Shown here: piece by piece, positions 15,341-22,952 of the stretch | Layout of the letters: the number at the start of each line of letters is the position of its first letter | Position numbering within the stretch: position 1 is the stretch's first letter | Origin: an uncultured Clostridia bacterium | Lineage (GTDB): Bacteria > Bacillota > Clostridia > Christensenellales > Aristaeellaceae | NCBI GenBank assembly: GCA_934621485.1 | Contig: CAKTUS010000030.1 | Span: 1-28,128, forward strand | DNA length: 28,128 nucleotides | Reading direction: 5' to 3' | The notes under the pieces: generated by a model | Database searches by the model: none | What the model saw: the letters and a program-made list of their open reading frames with translations, nothing else | What the model was told of the DNA's origin: nothing | Position numbers and translations under genes: made by a program

Positions 15341-15369
15341 ATTATACCATAGCCGGCGAAAAATGAAAA
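15341..15369 (-). promoter_or_regulatory. promoter of plsY with extended -10
   Basis: On the minus strand, TTTTCA (15364-15369) and perfect TATAAT (15341-15346) are 17 bp apart, and TGG precedes the -10 (extended -10). The leader before plsY is about 100 nt. Confidence 0.75.
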
Positions 15370-15371
15370 CC

Positions 15372-15815
15372 TCACGCCTTTTGGGTAAAGCTGTTGTGGC
15401 AACGGCTGCAAGTGACCGTAACCACGCCGGTTCCACGGGGTACGCGCAGCCAGGCTTTGCAGCCGGGACATTTGAAATACTTGTATTTTTTTCGGTTTTG
15501 GAAGCGTGCTTTCGCCTGGCGGCGCTGCGTGCGGCTTTTTTCAACGGCGGCGTTATAGCGCCGGTTTTCCTCGTTACGCTTGTCGTTATTGCGCGACAGC
15601 ATGCGGTACAGGCAAAAAAGATAGGCGGCAAAACCGATCAGGTTCAGCAATGCGCCAATAACGGCGAATACGGGCAGCTGGATGCCGCCCAGCAGGGAAC
15701 CCAGCAAATAGCAAATCAGGCCGCTCCATAACAACGCCATGGAAAGCTGGTCCGCACCGTGGCGGCCCGCCATAAAACGGCGCATCGCCTGTTTCATTTT
15801 TTCCCAAAAAGACAT
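15372..15815 (-). CDS. small membrane protein with C-terminal zinc ribbon
   Basis: A 147-aa protein I cannot assign to a named function. Residues about 25-70 hold two hydrophobic helices (SMALLWSGLICYLLGSLL and FAVIGALLNLIGFAAYLFCL). A basic, charged segment follows (about 72-112), then a zinc-ribbon pattern CPGC...CSRC (about 116-140). It is the last gene of the dnaK operon, 24 bp after the J-protein gene; its ribosome-binding site is a weaker AAGAGG. Proteins of this kind may anchor a nucleic-acid- or protein-binding ribbon to the membrane. Its place behind dnaK and a J-protein suggests work in the same chaperone module, but this is inference. Confidence 0.8.
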   Translation of the reverse strand: MSFWEKMKQAMRRFMAGRHGADQLSMALLWSGLICYLLGSLLGGIQLPVFAVIGALLNLIGFAAYLFCLYRMLSRNNDKRNEENRRYNAAVEKSRTQRRQAKARFQNRKKYKYFKCPGCKAWLRVPRGTGVVTVTCSRCHNSFTQKA

Positions 15816-15839
15816 GGTAAAACCTCTTTTCTTACAGGT

Positions 15840-16604
15840 TTAGCAGCAGTAGAATCCGCCGCGGCCAAAGCCACAGCAACAGTTACATAGCAGGTTGGCG
15901 GCAATGAGGGTCAGGCAGGGATTGGCGCACAGGTAGGAGCTAAATCCGCCCTGGGCTCCCCGCTGCCCGTAAGCCTGACCGCCTGCGTTCAGCTGAGCCA
16001 ACAGTTCCCGGAAGGCAGGCTCGTCAGGCGCCATGTTGCTGGCGGTACGGGCGTCGTTTAGCGCGGCCATGCGGTTGCCCAGGCCCATATTGGCTCTGGC
16101 ACTCCAGTAATACCAAGCGGCCTTTCGGTTGCCAACGCCCCTGAGCAGGCTCAGGGCCTCCTGATAGCGCCCGGCCAGCACGGCCTGTGCCGCGCTGCGA
16201 AGCTCAGGATCGTTTTCAGTGTAGCTGCTGGTTTGATAGCTGCGGCGCTGACCGCCGCCGAACAAATCCTCAAAATCAAAACTGAAGCCCCCAAAATCAA
16301 AGCCTCCGTAACCGCCCTGCTGACGGCTTTGACCGCCGGAACCGTAGCTGCCGCCATAGCCATTGCCTGCGTAACTGCCGCCGCCATAGCTACCTCCGCT
16401 GCCGGAAGGCCCGCTTTGGTACTGGCCCTTGTGCTTGATCAGCAGCGTATAGGCCTCGTTCACCTCTTTCATTTTGGCTTCCGCCTCGGCGGAGCCGCCG
16501 TTCAGATCCGGGTGATATTTCTTGGCCAGCTTGCGGTATGCCGCCTTGATTTCATCGTCCGACGCGCCTTGAGGCACGCCCAAAACCTCATAGGGGTCTC
16601 TCAT
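15840..16604 (-). CDS. J-domain co-chaperone with Gly-rich linker and cysteine tail
   Basis: The 254-aa protein starts with a J domain (about 3-58) with the HPD motif at 31-33, which stimulates the ATPase of Hsp70/DnaK. A Gly/Ser/Tyr-rich linker follows (about 62-125), then a helical, TPR-like segment (about 130-200: AAQAVLAGRYQEALSLLRGV). The tail is hydrophobic with many cysteines, ending CNCCCGFGRGGFYCC. It lacks the DnaJ zinc-finger and client-binding domains, so it is not canonical DnaJ but a specialised J-protein. Start ATG 16604 with AAGGAGG 7 nt upstream. It overlaps the DUF5685 gene by 4 bp and sits in the dnaK operon; its natural partner is presumably the neighbouring DnaK. Confidence 0.9.
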   Translation of the reverse strand: MRDPYEVLGVPQGASDDEIKAAYRKLAKKYHPDLNGGSAEAEAKMKEVNEAYTLLIKHKGQYQSGPSGSGGSYGGGSYAGNGYGGSYGSGGQSRQQGGYGGFDFGGFSFDFEDLFGGGQRRSYQTSSYTENDPELRSAAQAVLAGRYQEALSLLRGVGNRKAAWYYWSARANMGLGNRMAALNDARTASNMAPDEPAFRELLAQLNAGGQAYGQRGAQGGFSSYLCANPCLTLIAANLLCNCCCGFGRGGFYCC

Positions 16605-17461
16605 ACCCCGTCCTCCTTATGCGTGCGTTCAGGCACGCCTTGCTTGCGTTCCCGCCGGATGCGCTTTTGCTCGTAGCGGGTCCAGCAACCAGCATACAGG
16701 ATATTGCGCAAAATGTCTATATCCTTTACCAGGGGAAGCGTTTCAAACGCGTTGGTACATTCGGCAATCAGCAGCGAGAGGCTTTCCTTGACAAACTCCT
16801 CATAGTCCGGCTGGGCGCTGTAGGCAACCAGCGGGTTGAAGCGCTTGCGTTTCCGGTCGCTTTCCAGGTCGTCGTAAGCGTCCATCAGGTAAATGAAACG
16901 GCCCAGCCCCTCGCCCACCTTTTGCAGGGTATCCGCCCACAAATCCTCCCGGTAGCGGTACAGTCCGCCCAGCAGCTGGCCCGTCAGGTTGGCCAGCCGA
17001 TCCAAAGAAGGCGATTCAGCCTTTTCCTGCACGGAAATCTGTTTCAGGCAGTTTTCCAGTTCGCTGCATTTTTCTGGATAACGGGCGGCCACCTGCGCAT
17101 AAGCCCTTTGGAGCAGCCCGGCTTCGACCCGGCTCATCAGGCTGCGGTCGTCCTGCCAGTCGTCCAGACATTTGTGATAGGCCAGCGCAATGTTCATATC
17201 GCAGCAATAATCCGCCGCTTCACTGCGAATCCAGCCATGGGGTTTTAGGGGATGAGGCAGGCAGCGGGACCGGCCTGTTTGCTCCTGAGGCTCATAGAGC
17301 GATGAAAGCAGCAGATACAAAAAGGTGCTGTCAAAGCTGAGAGCCATGCGCCCAAGCGCACCGTAGCGGTCGCCTAGGGTGTGACACAGGCCGCAGTAGT
17401 AGGCGCGATAGCGCTCCTGCTGCTCCTGGCTAAGGGACCCGGCGGTTACATAGCCGAACAA
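16601..17461 (-). CDS. DUF5685-family protein
   Basis: A 286-aa protein resembling the DUF5685 family (recognition from memory), function unknown. It starts at TTG (17459-17461) with AAGGAGG 7 nt upstream. The sequence is mostly helical and contains YYCGLCHTLGDRYG near 21-34, many other cysteines (87-98 region), and two Asp-rich stretches: DDWQDD at 100-105 and DAYDDLESDRKRKRFNP at 194-210. The second resembles the Asp-rich motif of squalene/phytoene-type isoprenoid synthases in spacing (D-xx-DD...R-x-F-x-P), though that relation is my inference. It sits between dnaK (12-bp gap) and the J-protein gene (4-bp overlap), so all are surely co-transcribed. Confidence 0.82.
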   Translation of the reverse strand: MFGYVTAGSLSQEQQERYRAYYCGLCHTLGDRYGALGRMALSFDSTFLYLLLSSLYEPQEQTGRSRCLPHPLKPHGWIRSEAADYCCDMNIALAYHKCLDDWQDDRSLMSRVEAGLLQRAYAQVAARYPEKCSELENCLKQISVQEKAESPSLDRLANLTGQLLGGLYRYREDLWADTLQKVGEGLGRFIYLMDAYDDLESDRKRKRFNPLVAYSAQPDYEEFVKESLSLLIAECTNAFETLPLVKDIDILRNILYAGCWTRYEQKRIRRERKQGVPERTHKEDGV

Positions 17462-17473
17462 GAGCCAGCCTCC

Positions 17474-19255
17474 TTACTGTTCGCTGTCGCTGCTGGAAGT
17501 AAAGTTGGCGTCCATGGCGCCGTCCTCGCTGGAGAAGGCGGTGTCGTCCACATAGCGGCCCACAGCCTGTAAAGCCTGCGTCAGTTCGTCGCTTGCTTCC
17601 TTTAGCAGCCGGTCGTCCTTGGCGTCCAAGGCGGCCTTCACCTTTTTGCGTAAGCCCTCGATGCGCTCCTTGTCCTCGGAATTCAGCTTCTTCTGGGCGG
17701 TCTTGGCCTGGTAGAGCAGCTCCTCGGCGTGGTTGCGCAGCTCGACGCTCTTGCGGCGCAGCGCATCCTCGGTGGCATAGCGCTCCGCGTCCCGGATGGC
17801 CTGATCAATTTCGGCAGAAGACATGTTGGAGCTTTGGGTCAGGGTAATTTCCTGAAATTTACCGGTGCCCAAATCCTTGGCGGAGACGTTGACGATGCCG
17901 TTGGCGTCGATGGAGAAGGTCACCTCAATTTGAGGCACGCCCCGCAGCGCCCGGCGGATGCCGCTTAAGCGGAAACGGCCCAGGGTTTTGTTGCAGCTGG
18001 CGATTTCCCGCTCGCCCTGCAAAACGTGGATGTCCACGCTGGTTTGGAAGTTGGCGGCGGTGGTAAACACCTGGCTGCGCTTCACCGGCAGGGTGGTGTT
18101 GCGGTCGATGATGCGGCTGAATACGTCGCCCATGGTTTCAATGCCCAGGGACAAGGGGGTTACATCCAGCAGCAGCAGCCCCTTCACCTCGCCCTGCAAT
18201 ACGCCGCCCTGTAGCGCCGCGCCCATGGCTACGCACTCGTCGGGGTTAATGTCCTTGCTGGGTTCCTTGCCGGTAAAGCGTTTCACTGCGCTTTGCACGG
18301 CCGGGATGCGGGTGGAACCGCCCACCAGCAGCACGCGGCTCAAATCGCTGGGGGTAAGCCCCGCGTCGTTCATGGCCTGCTTGACCGGCCCCATGGTGGC
18401 CTCCACCAGGTGGGCAGTCAGCTCGTCAAACTTGGCCCGGGTCAGAGTGGTTTCCAGGTGTTTGGCCCCGTCCTTGTCGGAATACAGGAAGGGCAAGGTG
18501 ACGCTGGCGGTGGTGGCTGTGCTCAGCTCTATTTTGGCCTTTTCCGCCGCCTCGCGAATACGGCTCATGGCTGTGGCGTCCCGGGTCAGGTCGATATGCT
18601 CCTGATTTTTGAAACATTCCACCAGGTAGTTGGCCACGCAATTGTCAAAATCATCGCCGCCCAGCCGGTTGTTGCCGGCGGTGGCCAGCACCTCGATCAC
18701 GTCGGCGTTGATATCCAGGATGGACACGTCGAAGGTGCCGCCGCCCAGGTCGAACACCATGATCTTCTGCGCGCCGCCCTTATCCATACCGTAGGCCAGA
18801 GCCGCGGCGGTGGGCTCATTGATGATGCGCAGCACGTTCAGCCCGGCGATGCGGCCAGCGTCCTTGGTGGCCTGGCGCTGGCCGTCGCTGAAATAGGCGG
18901 GCACGGTAATCACCGCGTCGGTTACGCTTTCGCCCAGATAGGCCTCCGCGTCTTTTTTCAGCTTTTGCAGAATCATGGCGCTGATTTCCTGGGGCGTAAA
19001 GCTCTTGCCGTCGATGGTTGTGCGGTTGTCGGTGCCCATTTCCCGCTTGATGGAGGAAATGGTGCGCCCCGGATTGGTTACGGCCTGACGCTTGGCCGCC
19101 GCGCCTACGATGCGCTCGCCGTCCTTGCTGAACGCCACAACCGACGGAGTGGTACGCCCACCCTCCGCGTTGGGAATCACCACGGGATCGCCGTTTTCCA
19201 TAAAAGCTACGCAGGAATTGGTGGTGCCTAAATCAATACCGATGGTCTTGCCCAT
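17474..19255 (-). CDS. dnaK: molecular chaperone DnaK (Hsp70), probably a paralogue
   Basis: Hsp70 binds exposed hydrophobic peptide segments in an ATP-driven cycle. The 593-aa protein shows GIDLGTTNSCVA near the N-terminus, DLGGGTFDVSI in the middle of the ATPase domain and LLVGGSTRIPAVQ, then the substrate-binding domain and a helical lid ending SSDSEQ. It is shorter than usual (about 610-640), mainly at the tail. The loop GI(P/N)PAPRG reads GIRRALRG at 432-439. No GrpE or canonical dnaJ gene is adjacent, and there is no CIRCE repeat upstream, so the main heat-shock dnaK is probably elsewhere in the genome. The start at 19255 has AGGAGG 9 nt upstream; the frame is open 51 bp further back without a site. 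First gene of the four-gene operon. Confidence 0.95.
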   Translation of the reverse strand: MGKTIGIDLGTTNSCVAFMENGDPVVIPNAEGGRTTPSVVAFSKDGERIVGAAAKRQAVTNPGRTISSIKREMGTDNRTTIDGKSFTPQEISAMILQKLKKDAEAYLGESVTDAVITVPAYFSDGQRQATKDAGRIAGLNVLRIINEPTAAALAYGMDKGGAQKIMVFDLGGGTFDVSILDINADVIEVLATAGNNRLGGDDFDNCVANYLVECFKNQEHIDLTRDATAMSRIREAAEKAKIELSTATTASVTLPFLYSDKDGAKHLETTLTRAKFDELTAHLVEATMGPVKQAMNDAGLTPSDLSRVLLVGGSTRIPAVQSAVKRFTGKEPSKDINPDECVAMGAALQGGVLQGEVKGLLLLDVTPLSLGIETMGDVFSRIIDRNTTLPVKRSQVFTTAANFQTSVDIHVLQGEREIASCNKTLGRFRLSGIRRALRGVPQIEVTFSIDANGIVNVSAKDLGTGKFQEITLTQSSNMSSAEIDQAIRDAERYATEDALRRKSVELRNHAEELLYQAKTAQKKLNSEDKERIEGLRKKVKAALDAKDDRLLKEASDELTQALQAVGRYVDDTAFSSEDGAMDANFTSSSDSEQ

Positions 19256-19325
19256 AACAAAACGCCTCCTGGCCGCGAAACTGTTCTCAAGTACGCTGAT
19301 AAGCATACCCTATGGGCATGGAGAA

Positions 19326-19355
19326 TGTATAACTGAAAAATGAAGAAACCGTAAA
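19326..19355 (-). promoter_or_regulatory. probable promoter of the dnaK operon
   Basis: On the minus strand, TTTACG (19350-19355) and TATACA (19326-19331) are 18 bp apart. The leader would be about 65 nt. No inverted repeat of the CIRCE type (TTAGCACTC-N9-GAGTGCTAA) is present anywhere in the 164-bp divergent gap, so HrcA control is not supported. Confidence 0.5.
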
Positions 19356-19419
19356 CTTTTTCGGGATTTGCATGCTTTGATGCTTACGGGGGCATACCAG
19401 CGGCGGAGGAGAAACGAGA

Positions 19420-19956
19420 ATGAACCTGTATTTTGGCCTGTTCGCTGTGCTGGCGCTGCTGATAACGCCGGTGGAAGCCCGGCTGCGCCTGACGTGGGAC
19501 GGAGCGCCCCACCTTTTTCTGCGGCTGTATGTAAGCGGCGCCCCCTTGCGGATACCGCAGGGCCGCCAAAAGCCAGCGCGTGCGCAAGACCGCTCGGCGG
19601 CAGGAACGCGGCTGGCCGCCCTGCTCAAGCAGCGAAAGCGTATTTTTCGTTGCGCTCATCTGCGCCTGCGCGGTCTCAAGGTTCGCATCACGCTGGCGGG
19701 GGAAAACGCGGCGGCTACGGCGCTGGTGTTTGCCGCGGCGCGTTTGCTGTGGCAAACCCTTGCCTTATGCGGCGCGCTGTCCCTGCGGGGCGGCGTCAGG
19801 GCGGATTTTCGGCGGGGACAAACCTGCGCCGAGGCGGACTGTATCATTTTCACCCGATTGGGAAACCTAGTGCTGGCGGCCATTCTGTGGTATGCAGAAT
19901 ATGCCAAACAGGCCAAAGGCAAGGAGGACGGCTATGCAACAGCAGCATCCCATTGA
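19420..19956 (+). CDS. ytfI: DUF2953-type protein, YtfI-like
   Basis: A 178-aa protein with an N-terminal hydrophobic segment (MNLYFGLFAVLALLI) and a basic, cysteine-poor body. A second hydrophobic stretch lies at about 105-128 (ATALVFAAARLLWQTLAL) and another near 150-165. Assignment to DUF2953/YtfI rests mainly on position: the next gene is ytfJ, and ytfI-ytfJ is the usual order in Bacillus and Clostridia. Function is unknown; it belongs to the sporulation group. The ATG at 19420 has GGAGGAG 8 nt upstream. It overlaps ytfJ by 23 bp. It is divergent from dnaK. Confidence 0.75.
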   Translation: MNLYFGLFAVLALLITPVEARLRLTWDGAPHLFLRLYVSGAPLRIPQGRQKPARAQDRSAAGTRLAALLKQRKRIFRCAHLRLRGLKVRITLAGENAAATALVFAAARLLWQTLALCGALSLRGGVRADFRRGQTCAEADCIIFTRLGNLVLAAILWYAEYAKQAKGKEDGYATAASH

Positions 19957-20383
19957 TAACATGATGCAAACCACCATGGAGAACATTCGCAGCATGGTGG
20001 ACGTAAACACGGTGGTAGGCGCGCCGGTGAACGGCACCCATGGCACCACCATTATCCCCATTTCCAAGGTCAGCGTGGGCTTTGTGGCCGGAGGCGGCGA
20101 ATACGCCGTGGAGGATGGCAAAAACCACCCCATTCCCACAGATGTATTTCCCTTTGCCGGCGGCACGGGCGCGGGCGTGTCGGTGCAGCCGGTGGGGTTT
20201 TTGGTGGTGGGAGACGGCATGGTAAAGGTGCTGCCCGCCCAAACCAGCGGCGCGATGGAGCGCATGGTGGAGCTGCTGCCCCAAATGCTGGAGAGCCTGA
20301 ACGCAAATGGGGAGAAAAAGGGCGGGAATATGCAAACACAGGTGGAAACCTTTGTTTTTCACGAGGATGACATGGAACAATGA
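19934..20383 (+). CDS. ytfJ: GerW-family sporulation protein YtfJ
   Basis: The 149-aa product is a clear YtfJ/GerW-family protein: an N-terminal helix (HPIDNMMQTTMENIRSMVDV), then VVGAPV, TTIIPISKVSVGFVAGGGEY, a Gly-rich GGTGAGVSVQPVGFLVV, and a Met-rich helix (MERMVELLPQML). Family members are associated with spore formation and germination. The start at 19934 has AAGGAGG 6 nt upstream; an earlier ATG at 19892 in frame lacks it. The gene begins within the end of ytfI and its stop overlaps the dacF start (ATGA), so the three are translated in a coupled way. Confidence 0.93.
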   Translation: MQQQHPIDNMMQTTMENIRSMVDVNTVVGAPVNGTHGTTIIPISKVSVGFVAGGGEYAVEDGKNHPIPTDVFPFAGGTGAGVSVQPVGFLVVGDGMVKVLPAQTSGAMERMVELLPQMLESLNANGEKKGGNMQTQVETFVFHEDDMEQ

Positions 20384-21549
20384 AAAAGCACATTCCACTG
20401 GAAAAGCTGAGAGCCTGCGTTATGCTGCTGTTTTGCGCGGTGCTGGCCCTGTTTCACACCGGCGCGACGGCGGAGGAGGGCGACACGGTGGACAGCAGCG
20501 CCCGTTCCGCTGTGCTCATCGAGCGTGAAACCGGCAGGGTGCTGTTGAGCCATTGCCCGGAGGAACCGTTGCCTATGGCGTCCACCACCAAGGTGATGAC
20601 CGCTCTGATGGCGCTGGAATACGGCCGTCTGGATGAGATGGTTACGGTGGGGAAAAATGCTTATGGCGTGCCGGGAACCAGCATCTACCTGGGATTGGGG
20701 GAGCGCATTTCCCTTCGGGATTTGCTGTATGGCCTGATGCTGGCCAGCGGCAATGACGCCGCCGTGGCCATTGCCGAGCATATCGGGGGAGAGGTGGATA
20801 CCTTTTGCCGCATGATGACGCAGCGGGCGGCGGAACTGGGCTGTAAGGATACCGTATTTGTCAATCCGAACGGGCTGCCGGCTCGGGGGCATCACACCAC
20901 CGCCCACGATCTGGCGCTCATTGCCCGTCAGGCAATGAGCTATCCGCTGTTTCGGGAAATCGTCAGCACAAGGCGGGCGTCTATCCCCTGGGAGGGCCGC
21001 AGCTATCACCGGGTGTTGAACAACAAAAACCGGCTTTTGTCCACCTATGAGGGAGCCACCGGCATCAAAACCGGCTATACCCGGGCAGCGGGCCGCTGCC
21101 TGGTGTTTGGGGCCCGGCGGGACGGGCTGGAGGTGATTGGTGTGGTGCTGAACTGCGGCGACTGGTTTGACGAGGCCGCACGGCTGATGGACCTGGCCTT
21201 TGAACGCTACGAATTGTTCACAGCCCTGGACGAAGGCGAAACCCTGCGGGCCCTGCCTGTGGAAAACGCCCGCCAGGATGCGGCCTATGTATGCGCTGGC
21301 GGCAAGCTGTGCGCCCCAGTGGAAAAAGGCGTTGTACCCGCGGTGGAATATGACATGCCCGAAAAGCTGGAGGCAGGCATGCACTTGGGCGACACGGTGG
21401 GGCAGGCCCGGCTGACCCTGAACGGCGAAACGGTGGCCGCCGTGCCATTGGTGTTGCGGGAGGAACTGCTTTATCGCGATTACGCCTTTGAGCTGGAGCG
21501 GTTGTTTCAACATTGGACAGCCGTCCCGGGCAGAGCCTTGGAGCCATAG
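20380..21549 (+). CDS. dacF: D-alanyl-D-alanine carboxypeptidase (DacF-like, S11 family)
   Basis: It trims the terminal D-alanine from peptidoglycan pentapeptides. The 389-aa product has a signal peptide (to about residue 30, ending GATA), then the penicillin-binding-protein motifs: STTK (Ser68 nucleophile, Lys71), SGN (123-125) and KTG (230-232), followed by a PBP5-C-like beta domain (about 275-370). The C-terminus (RDYAFELERLFQHWTAVPGR) gives only a short possible anchor. Its position as third gene after ytfI-ytfJ is the usual clostridial arrangement and points to a role in spore cortex or forespore wall. It is followed by a strong terminator at 21556-21598. Confidence 0.93.
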   Translation: MKKHIPLEKLRACVMLLFCAVLALFHTGATAEEGDTVDSSARSAVLIERETGRVLLSHCPEEPLPMASTTKVMTALMALEYGRLDEMVTVGKNAYGVPGTSIYLGLGERISLRDLLYGLMLASGNDAAVAIAEHIGGEVDTFCRMMTQRAAELGCKDTVFVNPNGLPARGHHTTAHDLALIARQAMSYPLFREIVSTRRASIPWEGRSYHRVLNNKNRLLSTYEGATGIKTGYTRAAGRCLVFGARRDGLEVIGVVLNCGDWFDEAARLMDLAFERYELFTALDEGETLRALPVENARQDAAYVCAGGKLCAPVEKGVVPAVEYDMPEKLEAGMHLGDTVGQARLTLNGETVAAVPLVLREELLYRDYAFELERLFQHWTAVPGRALEP

Positions 21550-21555
21550 ATGGAG

Positions 21556-21598
21556 CCAACCGCCCATGCGGAAAACCATGGGCGGTTGGTTCTTTTTT
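21556..21598 (+). terminator. strong rho-independent terminator of the ytfI-ytfJ-dacF operon
   Basis: A perfect 13-bp stem (CCAACCGCCCATG at 21556-21568 with its complement at 21577-21589) around an 8-base loop, followed by a T-rich tract ending in six T at 21593-21598. It isolates dinB from the operon. Confidence 0.92.
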
Positions 21599-21607
21599 GA
21601 AAAACGA

Positions 21608-21619
21608 GAACATATGTTC
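21608..21619. promoter_or_regulatory. LexA (SOS) box of dinB
   Basis: GAACATATGTTC is a perfect 12-bp palindrome and matches the Gram-positive LexA/DinR consensus core GAACRNRYGTTC. It covers the 5' side of the -35 region of dinB, so LexA should repress dinB until DNA damage. Confidence 0.88.
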
Positions 21620-21645
21620 CCAAAACGAAAAATTTGTGCTATACT
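21617..21645 (+). promoter_or_regulatory. promoter of dinB
   Basis: TATACT (21640-21645) is a good -10. Seventeen bp upstream lies a weak -35, TTCCCA (21617-21622), which overlaps the last three bases of the LexA box. The leader would be about 27 nt. Confidence 0.65.
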
Positions 21646-21678
21646 GCTTTCAGCATCAAAAACAGGGAGGGCTTGGCT

Positions 21679-22908
21679 GTGGAAGGGGAACGGGTCATTT
21701 ATCATATTGACTGCAACAGCTTTTACGCATCCGTGGAGTGCTTGGATCAGCCTGCCCTGAAAAAAGTGCCCATGGCCGTGGCGGGCGACCCGGAAAACCG
21801 CAGCGGCATCATTCTGGCGAAAAATGAACTGGCCAAAGGGTTTGACGTGAAAACGGCGGAAACCATTTATCAGGCGCGGCGCAAGTGCCCGCAGCTGGTG
21901 CTGGTGCCGCCTCGCTATCACCGGTATATGGAGGTTTCTCACCGGGTCAAAAAACTGTTTCAGGACTATACCGACCAGGTGGAGTCCTTCGGCGCGGATG
22001 AAGCCTGGCTGGATGTAACCGGATCGCTTCGGTACTTTCGGGCCACGCCGATTTCGCTGGCCAACGTGATTCGCAACCGGGTGCGGCAGGAGATTGGCAT
22101 TACGGTGTCGGTGGGGGTGAGCTTCAACAAGGTGTTTGCCAAGCTGGGCTCGGATATGAAAAAGCCGGACGCCACCACCCTGATTTCCCGGGAAAGCTTT
22201 CCCCGGCAGGTGTGGCCGCTGCCTGCCCGGGAGCTGCTGTTTGTGGGGCGTATGGCTGCAGCGGAGCTGGATCGGCACTACATTTACACCATTGGGGATA
22301 TTGCCCGCTGCGAGCGGGCCTCTCTGCGGCAAATGCTGGGAAAAGAAGGCGAAACTCTGTGGGCTTATGCGAACGGGTTGGATACCTCGCCGGTTCTTCA
22401 CGCCGGCGAGCGTGAGCCGCTGAAATCCATCAGCAACGGCAGCACCTTTCGCCGCGATCTGATGGGATGGGATGAGTTGAGAGCCGGCATAACGCTGCTG
22501 GCAGACGAGGTGGCCATGCGTCTGCGCCGCGAAGGGGCCAAGTGCTGCACGGTACAAATGATGGTGAAGGACCCGCTGTTTCACACCATTTGCCGTCAAA
22601 AACAACTGGTTCGTCCCACTCATTTGCAAAACGAACTGGTGGAGGCAGGCATGAGCCTGCTGAAAGCCCACTGGAAGCCGGACGCGCCGGTGCGGTCGCT
22701 GACCATTGCGGCCCAGCAGCTGGTACCCAACTCCGCCGCTCAGGAGCAGCTATCCTTCTGGAGCCTGGACTCCGCCTGCGACGACCGGTACGAGCGGCTG
22801 GAAACCGCCATCGACGGTTTGCGGGACCGCTATGGCAGCTGCTGTATTCGCCGTGGCTGCGCGCCCCTGGAAATGGAAAAAGAAAAGCCGCTGCCTCCGA
22901 GAGGATAA
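21679..22908 (+). CDS. dinB: DNA polymerase IV (Y-family translesion polymerase)
   Basis: DinB copies damaged DNA with low fidelity. The 409-aa protein shows HIDCNSFYASVE with catalytic Asp11, the second active site SFGADEAWLDVTGS with Asp107 and Glu108, the helix-hairpin-helix thumb region, and a little-finger domain. QEQLSFW near residue 360 fits a beta-clamp-binding motif. Of the possible starts, GTG at 21679 is 8 nt after AGGGAGG and gives MEGERVIYHIDCNSF. The in-frame TTG at 21673 is only 2 nt from the site and the ATG at 21634 lies before the transcription start, so both were rejected. Under a LexA box (21608-21619), it should be SOS-induced. Confidence 0.94.
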   Translation: MEGERVIYHIDCNSFYASVECLDQPALKKVPMAVAGDPENRSGIILAKNELAKGFDVKTAETIYQARRKCPQLVLVPPRYHRYMEVSHRVKKLFQDYTDQVESFGADEAWLDVTGSLRYFRATPISLANVIRNRVRQEIGITVSVGVSFNKVFAKLGSDMKKPDATTLISRESFPRQVWPLPARELLFVGRMAAAELDRHYIYTIGDIARCERASLRQMLGKEGETLWAYANGLDTSPVLHAGEREPLKSISNGSTFRRDLMGWDELRAGITLLADEVAMRLRREGAKCCTVQMMVKDPLFHTICRQKQLVRPTHLQNELVEAGMSLLKAHWKPDAPVRSLTIAAQQLVPNSAAQEQLSFWSLDSACDDRYERLETAIDGLRDRYGSCCIRRGCAPLEMEKEKPLPPRG

Positions 22909-22925
22909 AAAAAGCGCAAATAACA

Positions 22926-22944
22926 GACGCCCTGGCGAGGCGTC
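22926..22944. terminator. possible bidirectional hairpin between dinB and the histidine kinase
   Basis: GACGCC (22926-22931) pairs with GGCGTC (22939-22944). The neighbouring CCCTG/CAGGG (22930-22934, 22944-22948) offers an exclusive alternative stem. Both genes converge on this 44-bp gap. No good T-run is present, so terminator strength is uncertain. Confidence 0.4.
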
Positions 22945-22952
22945 AGGGTTAA

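Noticed and set aside
19256..19419. CIRCE/HrcA operator upstream of dnaK
   Set aside because: No TTAGCACTC/GAGTGCTAA inverted repeat could be found in the divergent gap.
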